A stretch of DNA of 64,000 nucleotides. Origin: Flaviramulus sp. Its GTDB lineage: Bacteria; Bacteroidota; Bacteroidia; Flavobacteriales; Flavobacteriaceae. Position numbers and translations under genes: made by a program. This document shows positions 19,386 to 28,159 of the stretch, piece after piece; within the stretch, counting starts at the first letter, position 1, and the number at the start of each line of letters is the position of its first letter. Location: assembly GCA_030731745.1 (NCBI GenBank), contig JANQTJ010000014.1, positions 1 to 64,000 on the forward strand, read 5' to 3'. The notes beneath the pieces were generated by a model. That model saw nothing but the letters and a program-made list of their open reading frames with translations, ran no database searches and was not told where the DNA came from.

Positions 19386-19551
19386 ATAACATCTGCTTGT
19401 TTTAGCTATTTAGAATGATTATAAAGAGTGCTTGTTGATTTTATTTATCAATTATTTTGGGAGTCGAAATTGTGTGTTGCCAAATATGATTAATTAGGTC
19501 TGAGATTCATTTTGTTTTGCTAATTTTATAAAATCAAATGAATAAATAAAA

Positions 19552-20841
19552 ATGAAATACTTAGCAATAAACAACAAACTTTTTATTAAAAACAGAAGAA
19601 ACTTTATGGCTAAAATGAAGCCAAATAGTTTAGCTGTATTTAACTCAAACGATATTTATCCAATAAGCGCAGATAGTACCATGCCTTTCCAACAACATCG
19701 TGATATTTTTTATTTAAGTGGTGTAGACCAAGAGGAAAGTATTTTAGTTTTATTTCCGGATTGTGCAAAAGAAAAACATAGAGAAATTTTGTTTTTAAAA
19801 GAGACTAACGAACATATTGCTGTTTGGGAAGGCGAAAAACTAACTAAGGAAGCGGCCTTAAAGACTAGTGGTATTAAAACTGTTTATTGGCTGCAGGATA
19901 TGGAAAAAATTATGTTTGAACTTATGACGCAATGTGATACCGTTTACATAAATACAAACGAGCATTACCGTGCAAACGTGCAAACTGAAACAAGAGAAGA
20001 TCGATTTACTAAATGGCTAAAAGCAAAATATCCAGCACATGTAGTTGCTAAAAGCAATCCTATTTTGCAAAGACTTCGCTCAGTAAAAGACCAAATAGAA
20101 ATAGATTTAATTCAAAATGCTTGTAACATCACCGAAAAAGGTTTTAAACGCGTTTTAAATTTTGTAAAACCTGGTGTGTGGGAATATGAAATTGAAGCTG
20201 AATTTATTCATGAATTTTTAAAAAACCGCTCAAAAGGATTTGCTTATACACCAATAATCGCATCAGGAAACAATGCCAACGTTCTACATTATATAGAAAA
20301 CAACCAACAATGTAAAGCAGGCGATTTGATATTATTTGATGTGGCTGCTGAGTATGCAAATTATGCCAGTGACATGACTAGAACCATACCTGTTTCTGGA
20401 CGGTTTTCTGATAGGCAAAAACAAGTTTATAATGCAGTTAATAAAGTTAAAAAAGAAGCAACAAAAATGTTAATTCCAGGCACAGATTGGGCAGCATATC
20501 ATGTTGAAGTTGGCAAGATAATGACCTCCGAATTGTTAGGTTTAAAATTATTAGATAAAGCAGACATTCAAAATGAAAATCCTGATTGGCCAGCTTACAA
20601 AAAATACTTTATGCACGGAACATCTCATCACATGGGTTTAGACACTCATGATTATGGTATTTTAACAGAACCTATGCAAGCCAATATGGTATTTACTGTA
20701 GAACCAGGTATTTATATTCCAAATGAAAATTTTGGTATTCGTTTAGAAGATGATGTGGTTATTCAAGAAAAAGGCGAACCCATAAATTTAATGAAAAACA
20801 TTCCTATTGAAGTTGATGAAATTGAAGATTTAATGAATTAA
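19552..20841 (+). CDS. Aminopeptidase P family (Xaa-Pro aminopeptidase), M24
   Basis: A 429-residue cytoplasmic pita-bread metallopeptidase that removes an N-terminal residue before proline. The N-terminal creatinase-like domain (about 1-165, containing PFQQHRDIFYLSGVDQEES) is followed by the M24 catalytic domain with metal ligands in LILFDVAAEYANYASDMTRT (two Asp), HGTSHHMGLDTHD (His), FTVEPGIYIP (Glu) and GIRLEDDVVI (Glu). The ATG at 19552 gives a normal N-terminus. The LRR lipoprotein follows 27 bp downstream and may be co-transcribed. The upstream region 19330-19551 carries the divergent sdh promoter. Confidence 0.93.
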   Translation: MKYLAINNKLFIKNRRNFMAKMKPNSLAVFNSNDIYPISADSTMPFQQHRDIFYLSGVDQEESILVLFPDCAKEKHREILFLKETNEHIAVWEGEKLTKEAALKTSGIKTVYWLQDMEKIMFELMTQCDTVYINTNEHYRANVQTETREDRFTKWLKAKYPAHVVAKSNPILQRLRSVKDQIEIDLIQNACNITEKGFKRVLNFVKPGVWEYEIEAEFIHEFLKNRSKGFAYTPIIASGNNANVLHYIENNQQCKAGDLILFDVAAEYANYASDMTRTIPVSGRFSDRQKQVYNAVNKVKKEATKMLIPGTDWAAYHVEVGKIMTSELLGLKLLDKADIQNENPDWPAYKKYFMHGTSHHMGLDTHDYGILTEPMQANMVFTVEPGIYIPNENFGIRLEDDVVIQEKGEPINLMKNIPIEVDEIEDLMN

Positions 20842-20868
20842 GAAATCAAACTAATTTAATAAACACTA

Positions 20869-22173
20869 ATGAAAATAAAAACCCAAAAAAACACAATAAT
20901 TGGTGCGCTTACATTTAGTGTTTTATTATTCAATTGTAGCCCAAATGATGAGGACGGTATTCCTAGAATTGGAAATATTCCAGACCCAGCTTTTGAGCAG
21001 GCTTTAATTGAATTGGGTTATGATGATGTTTTAGATGGAGAAATTTTAACTGCCAATGTAGTTGAGGTGAATGAACTCAATATATCTGGCTATAATTTAA
21101 ATTTAGTTGATAAAATGAGAGATTTAAAAGGCATTGAATATTTTACTAGCTTATCAAAATTGAATTGTTCTGCCCAAAATATTTCTTCACTAGATTTAAG
21201 TAATAATTTAAATTTAAAGGAATTAGAAATTGCAGATATGGTATCTGAAAATTTAGCCAATTTAAATATCAGCAAAAATATTGAGCTTAAAATATTAAAG
21301 TGCTTTAGAAGTGGTATTACAAACCTAGACTTAAGTAAGGCTGTTAATTTAATAGAATTATATACCTATGAGAATCTGCAACTTTCAAATCTAAACATTG
21401 ATAATAACGTGGACTTAAAAAAACTATGGTGTTACGGGAATAACTTATCCCAATTAGATATTAGTAATAATATAGATTTAGAATTTCTAGATTGTAGATT
21501 TAATAAATTAAGCGTGTTAGATGTTGATACAAATACCAATCTAAAACATCTTTCCTTTTGGGATAATAGTATATTGAGGATTAATCTGAGTAATAACTTA
21601 GCTCTAGAACTTTTAGATTGCACAGACAACCTTTTAACTAATATAGATGTTAGCAAACATATAGCCTTGGAAACTTTTGGATGTTCTGGAAACAAATTAA
21701 ATAATATTGATATTACAAAAAATAGAGCTTTAAAAAGTTTTGCTTGCGATAACAATCAAATTAGTAGTTTAGATGTTAGCAAAAACATCGCATTAAGAAC
21801 CTTATCATTTGGAAACAATCCTATTTCAAGTATTGATATTAGCAGTAATCTGGCTCTAGAAAACTTAACATGTTTAAATACACGAATTACAAGTTTAGAT
21901 GTCACTAATAATTTAGCTTTAGAGATTTTATGGTGTAATAATAATCAACAACTTACAAGCTTAGATGTAAGTAATAATGCATCTATAACTTGGCTTCAAT
22001 GCTATAATAATCAACTTACAGGATTAAACTTAAGTAACAATCTAAATTTAACTAACCTAAATTGTACATCAAATAATATCACCTGTATTCAAGTAAATGA
22101 TTCCCAATTAGCAAATATTCCAACCAATTGGATTAAAGATGATGTTACAAATTATGCAACCATTTGTAATTAA
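20869..22173 (+). CDS. Leucine-rich-repeat surface lipoprotein
   Basis: 434 residues with a lipoprotein signal (FSVLLFNC, Cys about 23) and an Asp-rich linker. The rest is about fifteen imperfect repeats of roughly 20-23 residues with the pattern LDVSNNxxLxxLxCxxNxLxxI. Each should form one turn of an LRR solenoid. A final Cys-containing cap (ITCIQVNDSQLANIPTNW) is followed by a C-terminal Cys. Such proteins are usually anchored to the outer membrane and bind proteins or glycans, and no ligand can be inferred here. The repeats are divergent at DNA level, so they are not an obvious recombination hotspot. Confidence 0.88.
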   Translation: MKIKTQKNTIIGALTFSVLLFNCSPNDEDGIPRIGNIPDPAFEQALIELGYDDVLDGEILTANVVEVNELNISGYNLNLVDKMRDLKGIEYFTSLSKLNCSAQNISSLDLSNNLNLKELEIADMVSENLANLNISKNIELKILKCFRSGITNLDLSKAVNLIELYTYENLQLSNLNIDNNVDLKKLWCYGNNLSQLDISNNIDLEFLDCRFNKLSVLDVDTNTNLKHLSFWDNSILRINLSNNLALELLDCTDNLLTNIDVSKHIALETFGCSGNKLNNIDITKNRALKSFACDNNQISSLDVSKNIALRTLSFGNNPISSIDISSNLALENLTCLNTRITSLDVTNNLALEILWCNNNQQLTSLDVSNNASITWLQCYNNQLTGLNLSNNLNLTNLNCTSNNITCIQVNDSQLANIPTNWIKDDVTNYATICN

Positions 22174-22201
22174 AAAAGAGTCGTTTTAAATCGACTCTTT
22201 T
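22174..22201. terminator. Bidirectional terminator between the LRR gene and aspartate kinase
   Basis: A perfect 10-bp stem (AAAAGAGTCG / CGACTCTTTT) with an 8-base loop directly follows the LRR stop. It is flanked by an A-run and a T-run and lies between convergent genes, so it can serve both. Confidence 0.85.
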
Positions 22202-22223
22202 AACAATAATTACTAAGATAAAT

Positions 22224-23552
22224 TTACAGAGTGACTAATTCAAATAAATAATTATTTAGTTTTTGAAGTGTGGTAATTTTATGTTTTGTATCAATTAGCA
22301 ATGAAATATTATTATTACTACCCCCATATGAAATCATTCTAATTTTTACATCTTGTAATATTTGAAATAACTTAAAAGTATCTTGATGGTTTACTACTGA
22401 ATGACCAACTAAACAAACAATACTTTGGTTTTTATCTACCTCTATAGTTGCTATTTTCTCAAGTTCAACTAAAATTTTGTCAAGATTCTTATCATCATCA
22501 ATTGTTAACGAAACTGCTACCTCAGAGGTAGTAATCATATCTATTGAGGTTTTGTAGCTTTCAAAAATTTCAAATACTTTTTTTAAAAACCCATGCGCCT
22601 GCAACATACGCGCAGATTTAATTTTGATTGCAGTAATGTTATCTTTAGCAGCAATAGCTTTTACTCCATTTACAGAAGTTTTACTAGAAATTAAAGTACC
22701 ATAAGCTTCAGGATTCATAGTGTTTTTTAACCTAACCGGAATATTATCAGTTCTCACAGGAGTAACAGTTTGTGGATGTAATATTTTGGCTCCAAAATAA
22801 GCTAATTCAGCAGCCTCATCAAATGATAAATTAGAAATAGGCTTAGTATTATCTACATATCTTGGGTCGTTGTTGTGCATCCCATCAATATCTGTCCAAA
22901 TTTGTACTTCTTCAGCCTTAATAGCAGCACCAATAATAGTCGCAGTATAATCGCTTCCTCCTCGTTGTAAATTAGAAATTTCTCCATTAATATCTAAACA
23001 AATAAAACCTTGAGTTATATATATTTCAGACTCTTCAACATTTTCAAAAACGTCTTTAAAATTAGATTCAATGTAATTATAATCAGGTTCTGTAAACTCG
23101 TCAATTCGCATAAAACTTAGAGCTGGCAATAAAGCTGAACTTACCCCTTCTTGATTTAGATAACTATTAAACATGTATGTTGAAAGCAATTCTCCTTGAG
23201 CAACTATTTGATTTTCTATAGTTTCTGAATATTCTTTATAAGTACTTTCAACTAAAAAATTAAATATTCCCGAAACATAGGATTTAACATCTTCATTTAA
23301 CTTTTTATTTCTTAAAAGTTTATCAATTGCAGTAAAGTATGTTTCATTTAGTTTGTTAATTTTATCGATAGCTTCGTTAGGATTCTTTTCTGCAATATCT
23401 TGAGCAATAGCTACTAACTGATTAGTAGTACCAGACATAGCCGAAAGGACTACAACTTTTCTTTGTCCATCGTTAATAATATTTTTAACGTTGTTCATAT
23501 TTTCTACTGAACCTACCGAGGTTCCTCCAAATTTCAATACCTTCATTTTCAT
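22224..23552 (-). CDS. lysC: Aspartate kinase (monofunctional)
   Basis: A 442-residue enzyme that phosphorylates aspartate, the first step toward lysine, threonine, methionine and diaminopimelate. The N-terminus VLKFGGTSVGS is the family signature. The catalytic half contains FICLDINGEISNLQRGGSDYTATIIGAAI and WTDIDGMHNNDPRYV. The C-terminal about 140 residues form tandem ACT domains for feedback control. I choose the ATG at 23552, after AATAAATTA. A start nine codons upstream would add MSYNFTNKL. The length fits a stand-alone kinase without homoserine dehydrogenase. It is divergent from an ACT-like gene. Confidence 0.93.
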   Translation of the reverse strand: MKMKVLKFGGTSVGSVENMNNVKNIINDGQRKVVVLSAMSGTTNQLVAIAQDIAEKNPNEAIDKINKLNETYFTAIDKLLRNKKLNEDVKSYVSGIFNFLVESTYKEYSETIENQIVAQGELLSTYMFNSYLNQEGVSSALLPALSFMRIDEFTEPDYNYIESNFKDVFENVEESEIYITQGFICLDINGEISNLQRGGSDYTATIIGAAIKAEEVQIWTDIDGMHNNDPRYVDNTKPISNLSFDEAAELAYFGAKILHPQTVTPVRTDNIPVRLKNTMNPEAYGTLISSKTSVNGVKAIAAKDNITAIKIKSARMLQAHGFLKKVFEIFESYKTSIDMITTSEVAVSLTIDDDKNLDKILVELEKIATIEVDKNQSIVCLVGHSVVNHQDTFKLFQILQDVKIRMISYGGSNNNISLLIDTKHKITTLQKLNNYLFELVTL

Positions 23553-23643
23553 TAATTTATTGGTAAAATTATAACTCATTTTACTATTAACTATGTTTAT
23601 TGAAAAAAATGTTTATTTTTGCACATATTGTTAAATAATTAAC

Positions 23644-24300
23644 ATGAAAACTGTATCTAACTGTGTAGAAGACATTTTAATAGCGCAACCTTATTTAGAA
23701 GAGGCGCTTTCTAGAAACATTATTAACTTTAGTGCTTTAGCTATTGAACTTACTAAGCCAATAAGTGAAATGCTAAAAAAAGATGTAAAACCTGGAGCTA
23801 TAATGATGGCTCTAAGACGATACAATCCACCAGCTTCACTTTCAAATTCGGTTAAAATGAAACGTGTTATCCAAAATTTAGGAGATATAACAGTACGGTC
23901 TAATTTAACTGATTTTACGGTAAAGAATTCAGATACTATCATTGATAATCATGCTAAAATTTTAGAGAGAATTAATCAGGAATCTAAATTGTTTTACACC
24001 TTTACTAGAGGGATTCATGAAAGTAACATTATAATTTCTAGTAGTTTAAAAAGTTTTATAGAAGAACAATTAAAAAATGAAACATTTCTAGCTGTTCAGG
24101 ATGGCTTATCTGCTATTAGTATAAATCTACCAAAAGATAACTCTAAAATTGCGGGTTTATATTATCACTTCTTTAAACGTTTAGCTTGGGAAGGCGTTGT
24201 CCTTTATGAAGTAATTTCTACAACTAATGAATTTACTATTTTGGTTGAAGATGAGTTCGTAGATAAGGCTTTTACGGCTATTAAAAAAGTAAAATCTTAG
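23644..24300 (+). CDS. ACT-domain-like protein of unknown function, next to aspartate kinase
   Basis: A 218-residue soluble protein. The N-terminal half (about 1-75) is helical and could be DNA-binding-like (VEDILIAQPYLEEALSRN...KKDVKPGAIMMALRRY). Residues about 140-215 resemble an ACT fold (FLAVQDGLSAISINLP...GVVLYEVISTTNEFTILVEDEFVDKAFTAIKKV), similar to the effector modules of aspartate kinase. It lies divergently 91 bp from lysC, with a TATTTTTG box at 23614-23621 in between. Possible roles are regulator or allosteric partner of amino-acid biosynthesis. This is inference; the gene is complete. Confidence 0.6.
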   Translation: MKTVSNCVEDILIAQPYLEEALSRNIINFSALAIELTKPISEMLKKDVKPGAIMMALRRYNPPASLSNSVKMKRVIQNLGDITVRSNLTDFTVKNSDTIIDNHAKILERINQESKLFYTFTRGIHESNIIISSSLKSFIEEQLKNETFLAVQDGLSAISINLPKDNSKIAGLYYHFFKRLAWEGVVLYEVISTTNEFTILVEDEFVDKAFTAIKKVKS

Positions 24301-24302
24301 GT

Positions 24303-25577
24303 TTAAGATTTAAATTTTTCAAAAATATTTACTAAAATAAATGTTAAAAAAGCAGGTAAAACCCAACCTAAATTTTGATTCGCTAAGGGTATTAATGATT
24401 TTAAATTTTCTAAATTATTAGTAGGAAAAACAAAACCTAAAAAATCTGGAATACTAAAAATAAAAGCTATTAAAACAACACATCTAAAAACGAGTTTTGA
24501 AGCCATTTTTTCTGGCATAATGTTAAGTAAAATTAAAACAATACATATGGGGTAAATAAACATTAAAGCAGGCAGTGCTATATTAATTATATACTTTACA
24601 TCCATTTGCCCTATAAGAATTCCTACCAAACAGCAAAAACTAGTTGTATAAAAATAAGCATTTTTAAAAGTCTTAAAATACACTTTAAAAAAATCTGCTA
24701 TACTAACAATAATAGCTACAGCTGTGGTAAAACATGATAGACTCACCAAAACACTTAAAAAAGTAGAACCTATCAGTCCTAATGTTTTTAATGCTATCCC
24801 TGAAAGAAGTTCTGTTCTTGAAATATTCGTATCAAATTGCTTATTGTAAATTGCTCCAATAACTATAAGTCCTAAGTAGATGATAAATAGACCTCCCATG
24901 GCAATAATTCCAGATTTGGAAATCATCTTTTTCTTTTCCTCAAAATTTAAACTAGTTTTAAAACTATTTATAGAAACTATTACCATACCACCTGTAACCA
25001 ATCCTGCAATGGCATCATAGGTTTGATAGCCTTCTAATAATCCACTAATTAAAGGTGTTTGAAAAGTTGATATATTCATTTCGGTTAAAGGAGAAAATAT
25101 ACCAACACAAATTATAGTAATTAATATTAAAACTATTATAGGTGTTAAATACTTACCAAGAATATTAAGCACTTGACTTCTGTTAAAAACAAAAATAAAA
25201 ACAAGGATAAAATACAGTAAACTGGTTAGTAATGCACTTGTTCCAAAATTTGGAGCAATAGCTATTTCGTGTGTTACTGCTGCTGTTCTAGGGCATGGTA
25301 AAGCAATTACAATTGCATAAATAACAAAACAAAAAATTGTACTGAATAAAGGAGAAACTTTTTTGCCAAAATCATACATAGTCCCCTGTAATTTAGCATG
25401 AGCAAAAATAGATAACAGTGGTATAATAGTAGTGGTTATAATAAAACCTATAGCTACAATCCACCAATCCGGACCAGATTTAAAACCTAAAAGAGGAGGT
25501 AAGATTAAATTTCCAGCGCCAAAAAAACCGGAAAATAAAGCAAAACCGAAGACGAAGGTTTCTCTAGTTTTATTCAT
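24303..25577 (-). CDS. brnQ: Branched-chain amino-acid carrier (LIVCS family)
   Basis: A 424-residue inner-membrane protein with about 12 hydrophobic helices. The N-terminal FGFALFSGFFGAGNLILPP is the typical start of BrnQ-type cation-coupled leucine/isoleucine/valine carriers, and TAAVTHEIAIAP and GLVTGGMVIVSINSF also fit. It converges with the ACT-like gene (2 bp between stops) and diverges from the hydrolase at 25613, with only 35 bp shared upstream. That short interval contains TATCTTTG (25588-25595) toward the hydrolase. Confidence 0.92.
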   Translation of the reverse strand: MNKTRETFVFGFALFSGFFGAGNLILPPLLGFKSGPDWWIVAIGFIITTTIIPLLSIFAHAKLQGTMYDFGKKVSPLFSTIFCFVIYAIVIALPCPRTAAVTHEIAIAPNFGTSALLTSLLYFILVFIFVFNRSQVLNILGKYLTPIIVLILITIICVGIFSPLTEMNISTFQTPLISGLLEGYQTYDAIAGLVTGGMVIVSINSFKTSLNFEEKKKMISKSGIIAMGGLFIIYLGLIVIGAIYNKQFDTNISRTELLSGIALKTLGLIGSTFLSVLVSLSCFTTAVAIIVSIADFFKVYFKTFKNAYFYTTSFCCLVGILIGQMDVKYIINIALPALMFIYPICIVLILLNIMPEKMASKLVFRCVVLIAFIFSIPDFLGFVFPTNNLENLKSLIPLANQNLGWVLPAFLTFILVNIFEKFKS

Positions 25578-25612
25578 AGGATGGTTTTATCTTTGTCTAA
25601 TATAAATTAAAA

Positions 25613-26392
25613 ATGTTTTTAGAGTACAAAGATGCCCATATTTTTTACACCGATAAAGGCAAAGGAAACCCTATTGTTTTATTGCATGGTTTTTTAGAAA
25701 ACTCTTCTATGTGGCTTCCCTTTATCACTAGTTTATCAAAAAACAAGCGAGTTATTTGTATTGATTTATTAGGTCATGGACAAACAGATTGTTTAGGATA
25801 TATTCATACCATGGAACTTATGGCAGAAGCCGTTGAAGCAGTACTTAAAAAACTTAAAATCACAAAAGTTATTTTTGTTGGTCATTCTATGGGTGGTTAT
25901 GTAGCACTTGCTTTCGCTGAAAAAAATCCTGAAATGGTTAAAGGATTATGTTTGATGAATTCAACTGCACAAGCAGACTCATCAGAACGAAAGAAAAATA
26001 GAGATAGGGCCATTTTAGTTGTAAAGCAAGACTATAAAATGTTTGTAAACATGGCAATATCAAATTTATTCAGGCCCAAAAATAGAATCCTTTTTTCAGA
26101 AGAAATAAAGCAAATAAAAAAAGAAGCCTTACAAACTCCTTTACAAGGTATAATTGCAGCTTTAGAGGGTATGAAAACTAGAAAAAACAGAGAAAAAATT
26201 TTACAAATAGCTTCTTACAAACAACTTATGATTATTAGTAAAAAAGATCCTGTTTTAGATTATGATTCATTAATTAATCAAACGATAAATACCTGTGTAA
26301 AAGTTGTAGAGTTTCCTGATGGACACATGAGCCATATTGAAAATAAAGAGGATTTACTAAATACATTAATGCGTTTTGTCGAAAAAATATAG
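25613..26392 (+). CDS. Alpha/beta-fold hydrolase
   Basis: A 259-residue hydrolase with the oxyanion-hole motif LLHGFLENSSMW and nucleophile Ser92 in FVGHSMGGY. The acid is probably in KKDPVLDY and the histidine in PDGHMSHIE. A lid of about 60 residues rich in Lys and Arg separates the two halves. There is no signal peptide. The substrate is unknown, and the MhpC/YbfF-like layout covers esterases and C-C hydrolases. The 3' end contains the first of the two 11-bp direct repeats that precede the next gene. Confidence 0.9.
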   Translation: MFLEYKDAHIFYTDKGKGNPIVLLHGFLENSSMWLPFITSLSKNKRVICIDLLGHGQTDCLGYIHTMELMAEAVEAVLKKLKITKVIFVGHSMGGYVALAFAEKNPEMVKGLCLMNSTAQADSSERKKNRDRAILVVKQDYKMFVNMAISNLFRPKNRILFSEEIKQIKKEALQTPLQGIIAALEGMKTRKNREKILQIASYKQLMIISKKDPVLDYDSLINQTINTCVKVVEFPDGHMSHIENKEDLLNTLMRFVEKI

Positions 26393-26402
26393 CGTTTTGT
26401 CG
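26371..26402 (+). promoter_or_regulatory. Pair of 21-bp-spaced direct repeats upstream of mini-protein genes
   Basis: GCGTTTTGTCG occurs identically at 26371-26381 and 26392-26402, a 21-bp period (two helical turns), separated by AAAAAATATA. The first copy overlaps the end of the hydrolase gene. The second lies 46 bp before the mini-protein ATG. A matching pair precedes the third mini-protein at 32748-32779. The period resembles binding sites of LytTR-type regulators, which is inference. Confidence 0.7.
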
Positions 26403-26448
26403 TTACTTTGTTTTTTTTATTTATATTTATATTCGAATTGTTCCCAAA

Positions 26449-26730
26449 ATGAAAAAAACTACTCCCAACAAATCAATGCTAATACCAAAGATATACTGCA
26501 ATCTATTTGGTCATGATTACCAAGTAAGCAAGAAAGTTACATACCATGTAAAAGAATATACTTGCAGGCATTGTAAGAAAGAATTAACTACCAATAGTAA
26601 TGGTAGATTAATCGAGTTAACACCTAAGTTTAAAGAAATAAACGCTATTCTAGAGCATATACACGCCTCAAGAAGAGAACGTTTAAAGATGAAAACAGTC
26701 ACTTCGTCGATTTACAGTGCAGTAGTTTAA
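26449..26730 (+). CDS. CX4H/CX2C zinc-finger-like mini-protein 1
   Basis: A 93-residue basic protein. The core YCNLFGHDYQVSKKVTYHVK and YTCRHCKKELTTN give the pattern C-x4-H ... C-x2-C, suited to one zinc ion. A helical tail follows (ELTPKFKEINAILEHIHASRRER). It is about 60% similar by eye to the next gene and shares the FGH core with the protein at 32827. The N-terminal 12 residues may be an extension, since an internal ATG (residue 10) also fits. The protein is probably cytoplasmic. A regulatory or nucleic-acid-binding role is possible but unproven. A small prophage-type family (DUF1660) shares a C-LFGH start, from memory. Confidence 0.7.
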   Translation: MKKTTPNKSMLIPKIYCNLFGHDYQVSKKVTYHVKEYTCRHCKKELTTNSNGRLIELTPKFKEINAILEHIHASRRERLKMKTVTSSIYSAVV

Positions 26731-26787
26731 TTTAACGGTTTTTTTTTAATATTTTCATGGTCTCTACCAATAGAAAATAGTTAAAAA

Positions 26788-27039
26788 ATGAAAAACATTC
26801 ATTGTAAAATGTTTGGACATGATTTTCGTATTACTCGAAAAGTCACCAATCATGTTAAAGAGTACAAATGCAAAAAATGCAAAAAGCAATTTACCACTAA
26901 TGTTAATGGTAATATTGTTGAACTCACAACAAAATCTAAAGAAATTAACGACGTTTTACAACTTGTACATACAAAACGCACAAAGAGTAGAGCTTCAGGA
27001 AATCAATCCATTGAAAATCTTTTAGTTTTTAGTCACTAA
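26788..27039 (+). CDS. CX4H/CX2C zinc-finger-like mini-protein 2
   Basis: An 83-residue paralogue of the preceding gene: HCKMFGHDFRITRKVTNHVK, KCKKCKKQFTTNVNG, then the same helical segment (ELTTKSKEINDVLQLVHTKR). It lies 57 bp downstream on the same strand without its own direct-repeat pair, which suggests a tandem duplication read from the same promoter. Its last 11 bp overlap the end of the convergent thiL gene. Confidence 0.7.
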   Translation: MKNIHCKMFGHDFRITRKVTNHVKEYKCKKCKKQFTTNVNGNIVELTTKSKEINDVLQLVHTKRTKSRASGNQSIENLLVFSH

Positions 27040-28075
27040 AGTTTTTCCATCCTTGGGCTTTAATTGGGATTTTAGTTTCTGCTCTAGTTACCAAATTTAA
27101 CCCTGCTTTTTTTTCAGTTATAAATCCTATAACACTAAAATGTGGGTTTGCTTTAATTTTAGGAAAGTCTTCTTGAGAAATAGTAAATAATAACTCATAA
27201 TCTTCACCACCATTTAAAGCAACTGTTGTACTATCTATATTAAACTCTTCGCACGTAGAAATTAATTGTGGATCTAAAGGGATTTTAGACTCGTACAAAT
27301 CACAACCAACTTCACTCTGCTTACATAGGTGAATGATTTCAGAAGATAGTCCATCACTAATATCAATCATGGCGGTTGGTTTAACATCTAAATCACTTAG
27401 TAATTTAACAATGTCTTTTCGAGCTTCAGGTTTTAATTGACGCTCAATGATGTAACTATATGACTCTAAATCTGGCTGATTGTTAGGGTTTACTTTATAG
27501 ACTTCTTTTTCTCTTTCAAGAATTTGAAGACCCATATAAGCCGCACCTATATCGCCAGAAACAACAAGTAAATCATTGGGTTTTGCACCATTTCTATATA
27601 CTACTTTTTCAGGGTCAACTTCACCAATGGCTGTAACAGAAATTAACAAGCCTGTATTTGACGAAGTGGTATCACCTCCTATTACATCAATATCATATAT
27701 TTTGGCCGCAGTCTCTATACCAGCATATAACTCTTCTAAAGCTTCAAGGGGAAATCTATTAGATACAGCAATTGAAACTGTAACTTGGGTTGCATTAGCA
27801 TTCATTGCATAAACATCAGATAAGTTAACTATAATAGCTTTATAACCTAAGTGCTTTAAAGGCATATAACTCAAATCAAAATGCACACCTTCAACAAGTA
27901 AATCTGTAGTTACAACAATATTCTTTTTTTCAAAATTTAAAACAGCTGCATCATCGCCTATACCTTTAATAGTTGATGTTTTTTTAATTTGAAAATTCTT
28001 AGTTAAATGATCTATTAATCCAAATTCTCCTAATTCACTAAGGTTTGTTCGTTGTTGGTTTTTATCTTCTATCAT
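27029..28075 (-). CDS. thiL: Thiamine-monophosphate kinase
   Basis: A 349-residue enzyme that phosphorylates thiamine monophosphate to the active diphosphate. It belongs to the PurM/ThiL fold: GIGDDAAVLNF (ATP/Mg site), TTDLLVEGVHFDL, VNLSDVYAMNA, GGDTTSS, SGDIGAAYMGLQIL, MIDISDGLSSEI and LNGGEDYELLFTI are all present. I use the ATG at 28075 (MIEDKNQQ) because the longer frame adds an unrelated 32-residue tail into the divergent promoter region. There is no thiamine operon here, so the gene stands alone. Confidence 0.95.
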   Translation of the reverse strand: MIEDKNQQRTNLSELGEFGLIDHLTKNFQIKKTSTIKGIGDDAAVLNFEKKNIVVTTDLLVEGVHFDLSYMPLKHLGYKAIIVNLSDVYAMNANATQVTVSIAVSNRFPLEALEELYAGIETAAKIYDIDVIGGDTTSSNTGLLISVTAIGEVDPEKVVYRNGAKPNDLLVVSGDIGAAYMGLQILEREKEVYKVNPNNQPDLESYSYIIERQLKPEARKDIVKLLSDLDVKPTAMIDISDGLSSEIIHLCKQSEVGCDLYESKIPLDPQLISTCEEFNIDSTTVALNGGEDYELLFTISQEDFPKIKANPHFSVIGFITEKKAGLNLVTRAETKIPIKAQGWKNFSD

Positions 28076-28159
28076 GCTGCAAAAATAAGAAGCTATTTTT
28101 GTTTTTACTATCTTTGATACTAAAACTAAACCTAAATAGTTATTAATATTAAAATTCCC

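Noticed and set aside
21180..22100. CRISPR-like or tandem DNA repeat in the LRR gene
   Set aside because: The periodicity is at protein level (about 21-23 residues); DNA copies are too divergent and lie in a coding frame.
28076..28087. Leaderless thiL transcript (TATTTTTG four bases before the ATG)
   Set aside because: The -7 match is good, but no TTG lies 17-23 bp upstream, and TAnnTTTG arises easily by chance in AT-rich DNA.
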